Assembly (NCBI RefSeq): GCF_003369915.1
Contig: NC_046675.1
Coordinates: forward strand, 25,854,001-25,918,000
DNA length: 64,000 bases
Direction: 5' to 3'
DNA from: Drosophila miranda
Taxonomy: Eukaryota > Arthropoda > Insecta > Diptera > Drosophilidae
The translations under genes and the position numbers were made by a program. Positions within the stretch are counted from its first letter, which is position 1; each line of letters opens with the position of its first letter. The notes beneath the pieces were generated by a model. That model made no database searches, was not told the origin of the DNA, and saw only the letters and a list, made by a program, of their open reading frames with translations. Below, one piece after another: positions 46,247 to 57,300 of this stretch.

Positions 46247-48653
46247 CTACTTATTTGTTGGCTGGTTGGTGCTGGCTTTGCTGCCAATCTGTAGATTCTG
46301 CAGGGGAATGACCATGTGGAAGGGATACTGCAGCAGTTGGGTGCACGATGGCCGGTTCTTGGGATTTAGTTGCAGGCAATTTTTGACCATCTATAAAGGA
46401 GTTTGAATGTATCCCACTTCTACGTATATGATATCAAAGACTATAAAATACCAAGTTGTTGCATCAGTAACAAATTTTACATTTCAATTTCCGTTCGACG
46501 ATTCGTGGTTTGTGCGCGTCGCCAAAGACTGTCTTTTACTCTTATTATTTAATTTTTTTGACCGAAAAGCCTCGCCTAATAATGAGTGGATTGCTGTTGG
46601 ATTCTGCGGAACGACTCAGCTTCCCACGGAATTGACGAACAGACGAAGCTGAGAAGAATATGCCGCCATAGAACATCTTTTTGGAGCCTCATGCAACATC
46701 TTGGTAATTGTATTGTCTTTGATAATACTCTACGAAAACTCACATGAACCAGCATGGCTGGATAGTAGAAAGGTATCTCTGGATACTCAATGTTTGTCCC
46801 CGGATTGGCAATGGCATTCATCTTAGCACAAATATTGCGTATATGACCAAAGGGCGTCTTTTGGTACAGCAGCAGATACAGTATGCAGCCCAGGGACCAT
46901 ACATCCGACTTGGTGGAGATCTTTATCTTGGGCTGATTAGCACCGCGCATGGGACTGTTGCCCGTCGAGATATCCGTGAGCGCCTCAGGACTGATGTAGT
47001 TAAAGGTGCCCGCCTGGGAGAACTTTATGATGCTGGTGGAGTCCACCGAAATGTTGCTGGCAATTCCAAAGTCAATCAGCTTCAGACGGCCATTGACCAT
47101 CAGAAAGTTGGCCGGCTTCAGGTCCGAGTGTATGACACCGTGCAAATGGATATAGTTGACAGCCTGCAGCATCTGGTACAGAATGCTCATCAGGCTGTAG
47201 GCGGGCAGATTTGTGGTGTAGCTTTGGAGGATCTTGTTCAAGTCGGAGTCACCCTTCTCCATCACTACATACAGCTTGGACTCCTCGCGCAGAAGTTGAC
47301 TGTGGGAAGGCGGAATGTATTTATACCATTAAAGTCTCTGCGATCTAGTTACTCACTAATCGTACAAAGCCACAACGCATACGTTGCCCTGCAGCTTCTC
47401 CAGCAGCTTGGTTTCATTCAAATAGCCTTGCACCGCCGTCGGATCGGCCTGCAGGTCCACTACCTTCAAGGCAAACTCCCCACCAGAGTCCGGACGACGG
47501 GCCAGGTAAACGGAACTGGAGCCGCCACAGCCCAACTTCTGGCCTATCGCGTACTCATGATCCTTAATCTTTATTATGTTGTTCGATGATTTGGTGGAGG
47601 TGGAGGGCGGCAATGGCTCTGGTTTGGGCACCGACACAACTTCTTTGGGTTTCACTGGCTCAATTTTTGGCGGCAACATTTCATTTTCTGCCTCATGGAA
47701 AGCATTGTCTAAAGACTTCTTTGACTTTCCATTGATGTGCTCTGCCTTGGGCTGCGGCTCTGGCTTTGCCGGGGGAATGTCGGGACTCTCGCTGATGGTG
47801 TCGCACAGGGAGAAGCTTTCGCAGGGAAAGGGAGCGCCACGGCCGACGGTCATTGGCGTCTGGAAGAGAACCTTCTGCGAGCGAAACTCATTGGATACCG
47901 CACTGCGGGATTTAGGTGCCTGAGTGGAGCCGCGTACTCGCACCAGTGGCGTTATGAAGTCCACTTCGGGCTTCGCATGAGACTTGGCCACAATCGAGGA
48001 TACATTGCGCAGGGGAGTCTCGTCATCAAATAGTTTACGTCGCTCTGAGATTGTTTGGAGCTTTTCGATGGCCTGCGGTTCTGGCGCAACCGCCGGGGAG
48101 TTCTGATTGGGGGCAGTGGTGCTGCTGCTGCAGTTGATGCCCATGTTGCCGAAGCGTCCCAGGAATGACAAATTCGAATCAGATTGCTTGAGTGCGGCCC
48201 CCGTGGAGGGAGCTGGACCACCGCTAACCGACAACTCGTGCGTGGGACTCAACACAAAGGAATCATTGAGAATGGCGCAGTTGAGATTGTGGTCGTTTTT
48301 GTTATCATCCTCCTCATCGCTGTCCGAGTCCATCATGGCCATTTCAGAGACGCGCCGTGGCCTGAAACACACACCAAATTAAAAGGCGACGCCATTTGCG
48401 TGGAAAAAGATACTAACAGCACTTCACCGGCTGCCCTATTGTGAAGTGGAATGTTTTCCTTATTGCCAGCATTATTGATGCCGATGCCTGATCTCTGACC
48501 GAATGCAGATGCCGCCGCCGCTGGCCGTGGGTTTTTTGCGGCTGCGATATTCGATCGGTGCGGCTTGAGAGGCGTATTGTAGTCATCGTCCGTGTCCGAG
48601 TCAATACCAAGCGCTAGCAAGTCCTTAATGCGGCGCGGCACAGGGGTAGTCAT
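46247..48653 (-). CDS. ald: Mps1/TTK dual-specificity kinase
   Basis: Exons in transcript order: 48,418-48,653, 47,357-48,361, 46,744-47,299, 46,247-46,390. Phases agree and the protein is 646 residues. The N-terminal half is poorly structured with Ser/Pro motifs. The kinase domain starts at about residue 385: glycine loop GQKLGCGGSSSVYLA, Lys of EFALKVVDL, catalytic loop VIHSDLKPANFL (His-Ser-Asp, as in the Mps1 family), LIDFGIA, the activation segment with GTFNYISPEAL, and the C-lobe SDVWSLGCILYLLLYQKTPF ending with LQLNPKNRPSCTQLLQYPF. Mps1 drives the spindle assembly checkpoint and, in Drosophila, meiotic achiasmate segregation (altered disjunction). A DRE-like TTATCGATC lies at about 48,726-48,734, upstream of the start. 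The final short exon follows a TTTATAG acceptor. Confidence 0.93.
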
Positions 48654-49400
48654 TTATTATCTTTTTTAAAATTGAATTTAAACAAGAAGCCATAGAACTA
48701 GAGATGATATTTGCTCACCTTTTATCGTTATCGATCGAGGTGTGGGCCAAAATCAAACTAATTTCCTGTGAAGTAGGTGAGATTATATTCTCAATACTCA
48801 ATTTAAGAGTCAGTCTTAGTTGCAATTAGCGTTTGAATTCTAGTTAATATCTATTTTTGTATAGTGCCTTTTTAAATTCAAATATGGCAGTTTATGACGA
48901 GTCAACCAAGTGGCAGCCCTCAGAATATTCGATAAGTTATCGCAGACAATTTTGTACAATTTGGACCGCTTACTGTACTTTTAATACTTTTCGAAATTTT
49001 TTGTGTTCAAAATTGAGCCGACCTAACTAATGGTATATTTTATCAATTCGCTATCTCAAATCTTACTTTCGTGCATCATTTATTCATTCCAATGGATGGA
49101 ATTTATACTTGGCGTTCCAGTTGGGTGGGACTTGCTCTCTTTTTTTTTTTAAGATTTGCTCTATATTTTGTTATGGGATATCCTCTCATGGAGGGATTTT
49201 TCCTCGCCACAAAGTCCCTTTATCTTAACAATATCCATATATTCCATTCTTACTTACGTTCCCTGGCGTCCTATGTTGCTGGCAACATTCAATTTGTATG
49301 GCCAGACTCATTTTCCTATAAATCGAGCAGCATCTGCATACCCTGGGGAAATTGATATTATAGAATAGGGAAAATGTTTGCCATCTCAGGCTCCAATCTA
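48654..49400. other. Mps1 upstream region
   Basis: It contains the DRE-like box at about 48,726-48,734 and a segment (48,975-49,045) related to 13,455-13,560. The Motif 6-like sequence GGTATATTTTATC occurs once. No coding exon is seen. Confidence 0.45.
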
Positions 49401-49439
49401 TGCAAAAACTAGTCAGAAACTGGTATAAGTAGTTTAAAT

Positions 49440-49904
49440 GGTATGTCAACGATATTTTGCAGCTTCTTACAAAAACCAAGAATAGGTATCGGGATCGAGA
49501 TATCGAGGTCTTTGTTAATTAAGTTATAAAACAGCTTGGAAGCAGTATCTTCATAAATTTACGAAATAGGGTATACAAATGTTTATACTCCGGTTGACAA
49601 GCAACAAGTAGGAAATGACGTGCTGTTGGCCATTTTTGTTCAAACCTTGTTGAAGACACAATACAATAAAAACAGGTATTTAAAATAAAGCAGTCAAGTA
49701 GATAATTGATTCATTAATCGGGTAAAATTATGTGGGCAGGGCTGAGAGATCTATCTAGCTAGTAATAATCGACGGAATATCAAAACGAATATCAACTTGA
49801 ATTCGTCATTATATTTACGGTATATTTTTAAAATAAGACGGTATATTTCGGTATATTTCTGAGAGTCGGGCGGTATATTTTATCTGTAAATACGTGTTCA
49901 CACT
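49440..49904 (+). promoter_or_regulatory. Repeat copy D forming the TMEM192 promoter
   Basis: The order is the full family order: CAACGATATTTTGCAG, TTATAAAACAG, TTTACGAAATAGGGTATACA, ACAATACAATAAAAACAGG, AAATTATGTGGGCAGGGCTG, GACGGAATATC, then CGGTATATTT boxes at 49,818-49,881. A near-match to Motif 1 (GTTCACACTG) follows at 49,895-49,904, and the TMEM192 ATG is 80 bases further. Thus the core promoter of this gene lies inside or at the edge of a dispersed repeat. Confidence 0.7.
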
Positions 49905-49984
49905 GACCGACAACAAACAAAATAAAAACATTTTGAAAATTACGCATAATTTCGCTGCGCATTTAAGGAAAGAAGACCCCCAAA

Positions 49985-51038
49985 ATGGATAACGAATCAA
50001 CAGGCGCCGCCGTCCCGGCGGGCGTTATACCCCCACACATCCACGACACGGACCAACTGTTGGATCCCGTTCTCTTTTCGAACGACAATCGAAACTTCAA
50101 GCTGAAAACCGTGCCCGCATTTAGGTGAGGATGAATGGGAGTGGGGCATGGGGCCTGTCGCCGGCGACAATGAATCACTTCTCCCCAGCGAAAGGGTTGA
50201 AATTTGATGAGATATGGATGAGTGCAATGCAATTAACGCACACCAATGCGAATCTACTTTACAGCATACACTTGCTTATCTCGTCGGTGATTTCGTGTGT
50301 GGGCATTGGACTGGCGGCCCTTTGGCCAGCGGAACGACGATGCGACGCCTACTTTATAATGCTCTACTTGCGTGCAACCTTCTGGGTCATTACATATGTA
50401 AGGACTTGCGATTCATTCAAGCGTCTGGCTTCGACCTGCCTCAATGTCAATTTTCCACTTTTGCAGCTCTTCGACCACTTTGTGAAAATTCAACATCAAA
50501 AGCTACGGATGAGCGGCTACCATGATTTCCATCGGGAGACAAGCATGCAGAAGGGCATTCCCCTGCAAGTGGTGTCTCTCTGGAACTCAATGCTGCTTGC
50601 TGTCCAGGCCATGATCCATCATTATTATGGAGTGAGCTTCTGGGAGCACTGTGCCGCCGGCTGGCTGTCGCCCATCAGCTATGTGACTGCGTTCAGTGTT
50701 GCCGAGAATGTGGTGTTGGCCGTCTTCCATGGCTGCTATATTGGTTAGTTTAGTGATATTTTCTTCCAGGAGAGATTATTTTCAATTCTGAATCTCTTTG
50801 CCTTACAGACAAGGTGAGAAAATTTAATAAGGCCAATCTGGCCCCAGATGTCCTGCGAGGCACTGATCAAGTCGGCGGCTCTTTGGGACTGATGCAGCCC
50901 GGCGGCGACACAGCCGAACTGCTGGAGAAGCAAGCGGATCTCATTGCCTATCTGCGGGATCATACGCACAGGCTCAACCTAAGTATGCACAAAATGCAGA
51001 CGAATGTGCGGCCCGTGCGCACGCCACAGATTCCTTAA
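49985..51038 (+). CDS. TMEM192 homologue (late endosome/lysosome membrane)
   Basis: Exons: 49,985-50,124, 50,265-50,397, 50,467-50,743, 50,809-51,038; 259 residues in consistent phase. An N-terminal DTDQLLDPVLF acidic segment precedes hydrophobic spans (LLISSVISCVGIGLAALW, YFIMLYLRATFWVITYLF, a span around SLWNSMLLAVQAMI, and SYVTAFSVAENVVLAVFH). The C-terminus has KVRKFNKANLAPDVL and LLEKQADLIAYLRDHTHRLN, which match the KIRRFNKA...PDIL and EKQ..TIEYL features I recall from human TMEM192, a four-span lysosomal protein used as an organelle marker. The identification is by these C-terminal motifs and topology. Confidence 0.85.
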
Positions 51039-51338
51039 GGATGGGCGAAGGAAGGACCATTTATACACTACATATTATCATTTTCTTTTTACTTTTTAAT
51101 GGCGCTTTTTCTTTTATTCTATTACTATTATTCATGACGGAAGAAATGTTCTTCAAGGAAAATCATATTTAAACACAATTATGCCCAATTGTACAAAAAA
51201 ATACAAAAAAAAAAAAAAATTTTCATCTATTCGCTGATGGAAAAATCAGTATGATTGTAAAGTTATATACGAAAAGTGCGCGTGAGGATGTGTGTGTTAA
51301 ATTGTTAAATTAAATCTGATCTATATATTATCTTTAAT
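51039..51338. other. Convergent 3' spacer
   Basis: 3' UTR-like AT-rich DNA with an A run at 51,206-51,220, between the TMEM192 stop and the WD-protein stop on the other strand. Confidence 0.4.
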
Positions 51339-54300
51339 CTAATTGCATTTTTGTCCACCATTTAGCATTTCCGGGGGGATTTCTAGCACCTCCAACGAGT
51401 TGTCCTTCGATGATGTTACGATCTTTAAATGCAGAAAGTGATGTTAAATACAATGCCAATGAGAAATTGAAAGCTTCAAGACTTACACTGTCGCCCGCTA
51501 TGGCCAGGGCCAGTACCAAGCGTCCAGCACCCTCGAACCGGCCCACCTGGGAGCCCTTATGCTTATCCAAGACATAAATGAATCCATCATAGCAGCCAAT
51601 CAGCAAATATCTGTCCCTGAAGCTGACCATGGACACGGCCCCATTACCACAGCTTAACTTAGTGACCAGGTTTCCACTCTAAAAGTTACAAAAGAATCAT
51701 TCAGTTTGGATTTTGAAAGAACCAATCAGTGGAGAGGATTATTCTTACAGCAAACTCAAACTTGTAGATCTCGTTCTTCTGCGTGCCGCAGTAGACATGT
51801 CCGTCATTGAGCAGCAAACTGTAGACGTTCAGTCCGTCGGGTACGCCCAGGCGACGTAGCAACAGACCTGTGGCCGCATCGTGGAAATTCACAAAGTTTC
51901 CCTTGCAGCCCAGTATGATGATCTTCCTGTGGCCTTCCTTGGTGGCCTTGACTGCTATAATGGACTGGCCCGTGGAGAGCAAAGGGGATTCTATCATTTT
52001 GTTGGTCTGCAATCAAAAGAAAACATTTTTTTAGATTACTAAAAGAAACAAATTTAACAAAAATATGTAGTCCTTTTGGAGATGCGGGGCATCGATCCCC
52101 GTACCTCTCACATGCTAAGCGAGCGCTCTACCATCTGAGCTACATCCCCGTTGTGTATAAGCCCAATATATTGGCCGTAAAAAGTGCGTGCTTTGGTTGT
52201 GGGCCAACATTTTGATACTACGGCTCATTGCTATCCAAAGTGCATCGTCATGAGAAACGCGCATACGATCCAAAAACATAAAGAAACCGGTAACAGAAGC
52301 CAGCCCCCAGCGAGCATTTTATGTCGTTTATAAATAAATACAACATATAAACTAATTATAGACTGGTTATAAATATACAGTGTACGTATGAGTACCACAC
52401 TATTCGAAGATTAGATAATGCTTCTTATCTAAATGGTACACAAATATTTTAATTATTCTAGATTGGACTGGGAATTACTATAAACGGTATGGTTTTGTTT
52501 GACTTCAGTTAAAAAATGTATTTATTTTCTGTTATTGATGGTATTTGTGTTGGGAGTGGTCTTAGAATACTATTCTGATTACCCATTAAGAGGAAAAGGG
52601 AAATATCTTTGATGCCAAGGAATGATGTAGTACTCCCATTGCTCCGGTTGCTCCCAAATGACGCACCAATATCATCAATAGCATCGAAAATTTTAACCAC
52701 TAAATCATTAATATTGAGACTTCTTTCTATACATTTTTCTTTCTGTAAATTTTGTTTGTAAATATCTTCAAATAGGCGAAGGCATACGTGCCGCGACATA
52801 CATATAAATGTAATCATATGATCCTACCATATTTCAACCTTTCTACACCGCATAACTCTATCTCTCTCTTAACCTGGTCCTTCCAGACGGACATGGATCT
52901 ATCAACTCGGCAATATAAATATATGTATGTTCCTTCTGGCTGTTTCACACATAAACATAAATTCGATATTCTCCTGTCAACCTTTGAGTACAGGGTATAA
53001 AAACTATTGAACTACCATGCCAGCAAAACTACCAAAGTAGGTCTGCTAAATACATTCAAGACTCTTTCCAGTCCCTTTTCCGACTTTGTTCAGTCAAGTT
53101 CAACAAAATTTGATTCTTCAAAAAATTACTCGTTCCCTAAACGTCAGGTTTCTTATTTCATATTTTCAAATTTCAATTTAAACCAAACTACTTTATACAG
53201 AAGGAAGCATCATGTCCAATCTATACAAAGATATAAAGGCCGAATGGAGCAAACGAGCCCCGAATCTTCTGCGCTGTGGTCAACTTTTGGGCATTTTCAA
53301 GCTGGAGATTCTTGGAGGATTCTTGATGCCCCATGAGATGTCAAAGTCCAACCCCCAGCAGAAGGATCAACTGGTGAGGTCCCGCGATGTGCTGGAGATC
53401 GCAGTGGAGCACAGCATCACCGTCAAGGACTACGCAGCCTTTGAGCGGTACATGGCCCAGCTGAAAATGTACTACTACGACTACGACAAGTTCCTGGAAC
53501 CCTCACAGGAGATGCACAAGATGATTGGTCTGAGCCTGCTCTATATGCTGGCCACAAATCGCATTGCCGACTTCCACATCGCACTCGAGCGACTGCCGTC
53601 GGCCCTGCTGCTCCAGGATCGCTTCATCATGCCCGTGCTGGCCCTCGAGAACTACTTCATGGAGGGACGCTACAACAAAATACTGGAGGCCAAGAAGTCC
53701 TTGCCTTCGGAGATCTATGGCAACTTCATGGACATGCTGGTGCTCACGGCCCGCGAGGAGATTGCCTCCTGCATCGAGAAGTCCTACCTGAAGATGACCC
53801 CCAAGCAGGCGGCACAGCGTCTGGGCCTTCGTGCAGGCGGAAAGGAGCTTCTGGAGTTGGTCGAACGCCGCCACTGGACTTTGGATGCTCAGGGGAACTA
53901 CGATTATGCCGCACTAAACATCAAGCCCAAGGATGAGGTTCCGGCCAACGATATAGCCACACATAATTTATCCTATGCCACTGAGCTAGAGAAAATTATT
54001 TAAGGAGGATAGGCAACAGGATAGCGGGCTTTCATCCTCGTTTTGGTTTGCTTCCTCAGAAATTTGTCAATACATATTTTCAGGCAAATTTTCTGTCATG
54101 ACATTTTATGTTTCTAAACATTTTGTGCACCATTGCAGGGCAGGGAATTTCTGTTCTAAGGCATCCCCTTCAGAATTTCGACTCTCATTACATTTTAGCA
54201 TGTAATAATATATTTAACAGAACCCAAGACTACTGGAGAAATTTCTATGAAATGGGACAAATTTCAAGTCGACGGAAACTGCAATGGAAACCGTTAGCCA

Positions 54301-57300
54301 AACAACAGGCGGTGTCTCAAACATTGATAAATGGCTGCCTCAAACCTCTCTAAAATAACGGAGAACGAGAAATGGGGAGAAGACAAAGACGAAGAGCGAG
54401 AGAGATAGTGCACTTTTATGTACCGTTATGTCTTGAAGCTTAAGCAAAAAAAATACCAATAAAATGCTTGCAGTGGGAGTGGCAGCAGTATGTTGTTTAT
54501 TTAGTGGTTGCAAGCCACATGCAGCCCGGGTCCATGCCACACCCACCCAACTATACGTATGTGTGTATGAACATGCATGCATTGCAGTTTGCCACACAAC
54601 GAACAACAATAGAAAATACCAAAACACTCACACTGGCACTTCAAAACGAATAAAAAGAGTTATCAGTCGCCTGCACATAACGGCACAAACAACCGACCAA
54701 CCAGCCCGACTTGGCGCAGAACAGCCAATGAGAGAGCGGCAGGCACATACACACACAGCTACACATATAGCAACCCATAGACAAGGCGTCATTTTCCAGA
54801 AAACACAACACAACAAAACAGGGGAACCAACCAAACCGGCAAGAAAAGCCCACGCCACAACAACAACATCCACATCCACACACAGACAGCAACAGGCACG
54901 AAGACAATTCCCATTGCAACGCCTTGGAAGGCTGCAGTTACGACGACTGTACCGAGAGAGCTAGAGAGAGCGAGAGAGCTAGTCGAGACCGAGAGAGCGA
55001 GAGAGAAAGCTCCTACAAAGAGATAGAGAGAGAGAGAGCGAGCGGAACAGTCGGGGGAGTCTCTATTTTCGGTTTTCTTGTATTTTATTTAAAATTGTTT
55101 TGAGTAAATAGCATATAAACATTTTATTTGCTGCTGCCAAAAACTAACGAATGGGAAAAGCATGAGGAGGCGACTGTCTGTACTATGTGCAACCCAACGG
55201 TAAACTGCAGCGCAGCGCAGAGCAAGGCATGCGCATTGGAGATGGGGGACCCGAAGAACAGGCAAAGGGACTTCGTGTGCCAGAAGGAGAGCCAGAGAGC
55301 AGGAGAGAGAGCTAGCTGCATTTTGGGAGAGTGTGAGAGCCGTGCTGGCCAAATATATCCCGTTAACTAAACAGGCACACATAAAACTTAAATAAACAAC
55401 AATAGAGCGAGGAGAGAGCAGAAGAGAAAGACGAAGAGACAGAGAGACAGAGAGAGCAATAGTGGTAGCATAACCGAGAGTGAGTGAGAGAAACAGTTGC
55501 TGCTCCTGCCACTGCTACTGCATGCGGCTGCACTTTGCTGTTGTTTGTTGCAACACTAACCCCCAGCCAGCCCGGACTGGTACATAGCCAACGAAGCTCC
55601 GCTCCGGAGCTATGTGCTACGAACAGGACCAGTGTACAGTTGTCGTCGTCTCGGCCAAACAACGTGCAGCAAAAACTGACACAATAAAACACAAAACACA
55701 AGTGAAAGCTAAATATCAAGCAATAGCAGCAGGAGGCAGGCCAAAAACTGCAATCCCAGTAACGCCCTCTAGTATGTGCCTAAATACGGTACTGTGTGTT
55801 GGGCGTGGCATCCTCGGATATTTACCAAATAACTAACGACCAACTGTACTGCACCTAGAATGTACAGATGGCTTACCATCTCCCCCTAAGCTTGAGTACA
55901 GTTGCCCTCCTTCGTCTCATTCTTATTTACAATTACAGTAGGCCCCTTCTCCCTCCACTTGTTATGTTGTAAGTACAGTTGCCTTCTCTTGCTGCACCAA
56001 TGTTATAAGTACAGTTGCCTCCTTCTACGCTATAGTTACAAGTACCGTTTTCCTCCTCCAAATCCTCTTTAGTTACAAGTACCTTTGCTTACACCTACAC
56101 CATAGCTGAAGTACACTTTTCTCCTCCGTAGTTATAAGTACAGTTGCCTTCTTCTCCTACGAGCAGATATCAAAAAGTACAGTTGTGCTTAAAATGGAAG
56201 AAAAAATCGTAGCATAATTTCTGGCTACGGGCATGAGTTATCAGCACGTCGCAGCCATAAATCGAATTTCTGCCAGAATTAAGACTTATAGCTCTCTCTA
56301 CCCTCATCGTGAAATATTCTAATGAAGTATCTCAACTCCCTTTCTACGCTTTTCACTCCATACTATCCAATTTGTTGAATTCGCGTGAGCCAATGCGAGA
56401 AAAAAAACAAATTCGATTTGATTTCCATTGTCTAGACATTCGCTCGTTCGCTTTTGGTTCTGAGCAGAGGCTCATTGCCAATTCGTTAACTTTTGTTGTT
56501 GCTGCTGTTTGGTCGTTGTTTGGGCAAGGTGTGGAGATGCTGGTCGTCCTTTTTTTGGCAGGATTTGCCTGCCGCTGTTCAATATTTTAATTGAAATTTT
56601 TCAAGTGTTTGTTAGACAGATAAATATTTAATGAACGCAACATTAATTAAATGGAGAATATATTGAGAGAAGATTGATTGACCTGGCACATGCAGGGCAG
56701 GGCTGTTTCAATGAATTAGTGAAGCTAGCTCTATAAAATCAAACAAATTATATTACGCGGAAAACCGTTAAAAATCTATTCCATTCTACAAAGAATTCTA
56801 TTAATTGTAATGTTAGTAACAAAGTACATATATTACTTTATCAAAAGCGGTGTGCACGCTTTTTGAAAAAAACAACCCTTATCAGCGAGACTCGTCACGC
56901 ACACTGCGTGCATTTTGTTTTCGCATTCTCTGGCTTTCCCTTTTGCACTTTTCACTAACCCTTGTGCCGGTTATCGATGAATAAATCTTGGGATTTATTA
57001 TTTAATAGGCTCTGCTTGAACTTACCACCACATTATAGACAAAGATGTGGCCCCAGCGACTGCCAATAAATGCGGCATCCCAGGCAATATCAATAGATTG
57101 CAATGGCTCCTTGACGTACACTGTTTGCTGGACACTCTCAAGATTCTGCAAAAGAATAAGAACATTTACAATTTATAATATTTTTCTTATATGTGGGGGC
57201 TTACCTCCAATGAGGATTTCTTGAGGAAGCCGTCCAATGATGTGGTGTATAGAAATGACTCCTTCTCGCACAGATGCATGTTTGTGATGGCCTCGCCGTG

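Noticed and set aside
51339-51480. Alternative reading of the last WD exon ending at 51,334
   Set aside because: Joining AGT to ATCGTAACA keeps phase and continues a propeller-like VTSSKDNSLEVLEI strand; the other reading does not follow from any acceptor in phase.
55610-55836. Short open frames in the WD-gene intron as small genes
   Set aside because: They are short, start in low-complexity sequence and show no codon or domain signal.
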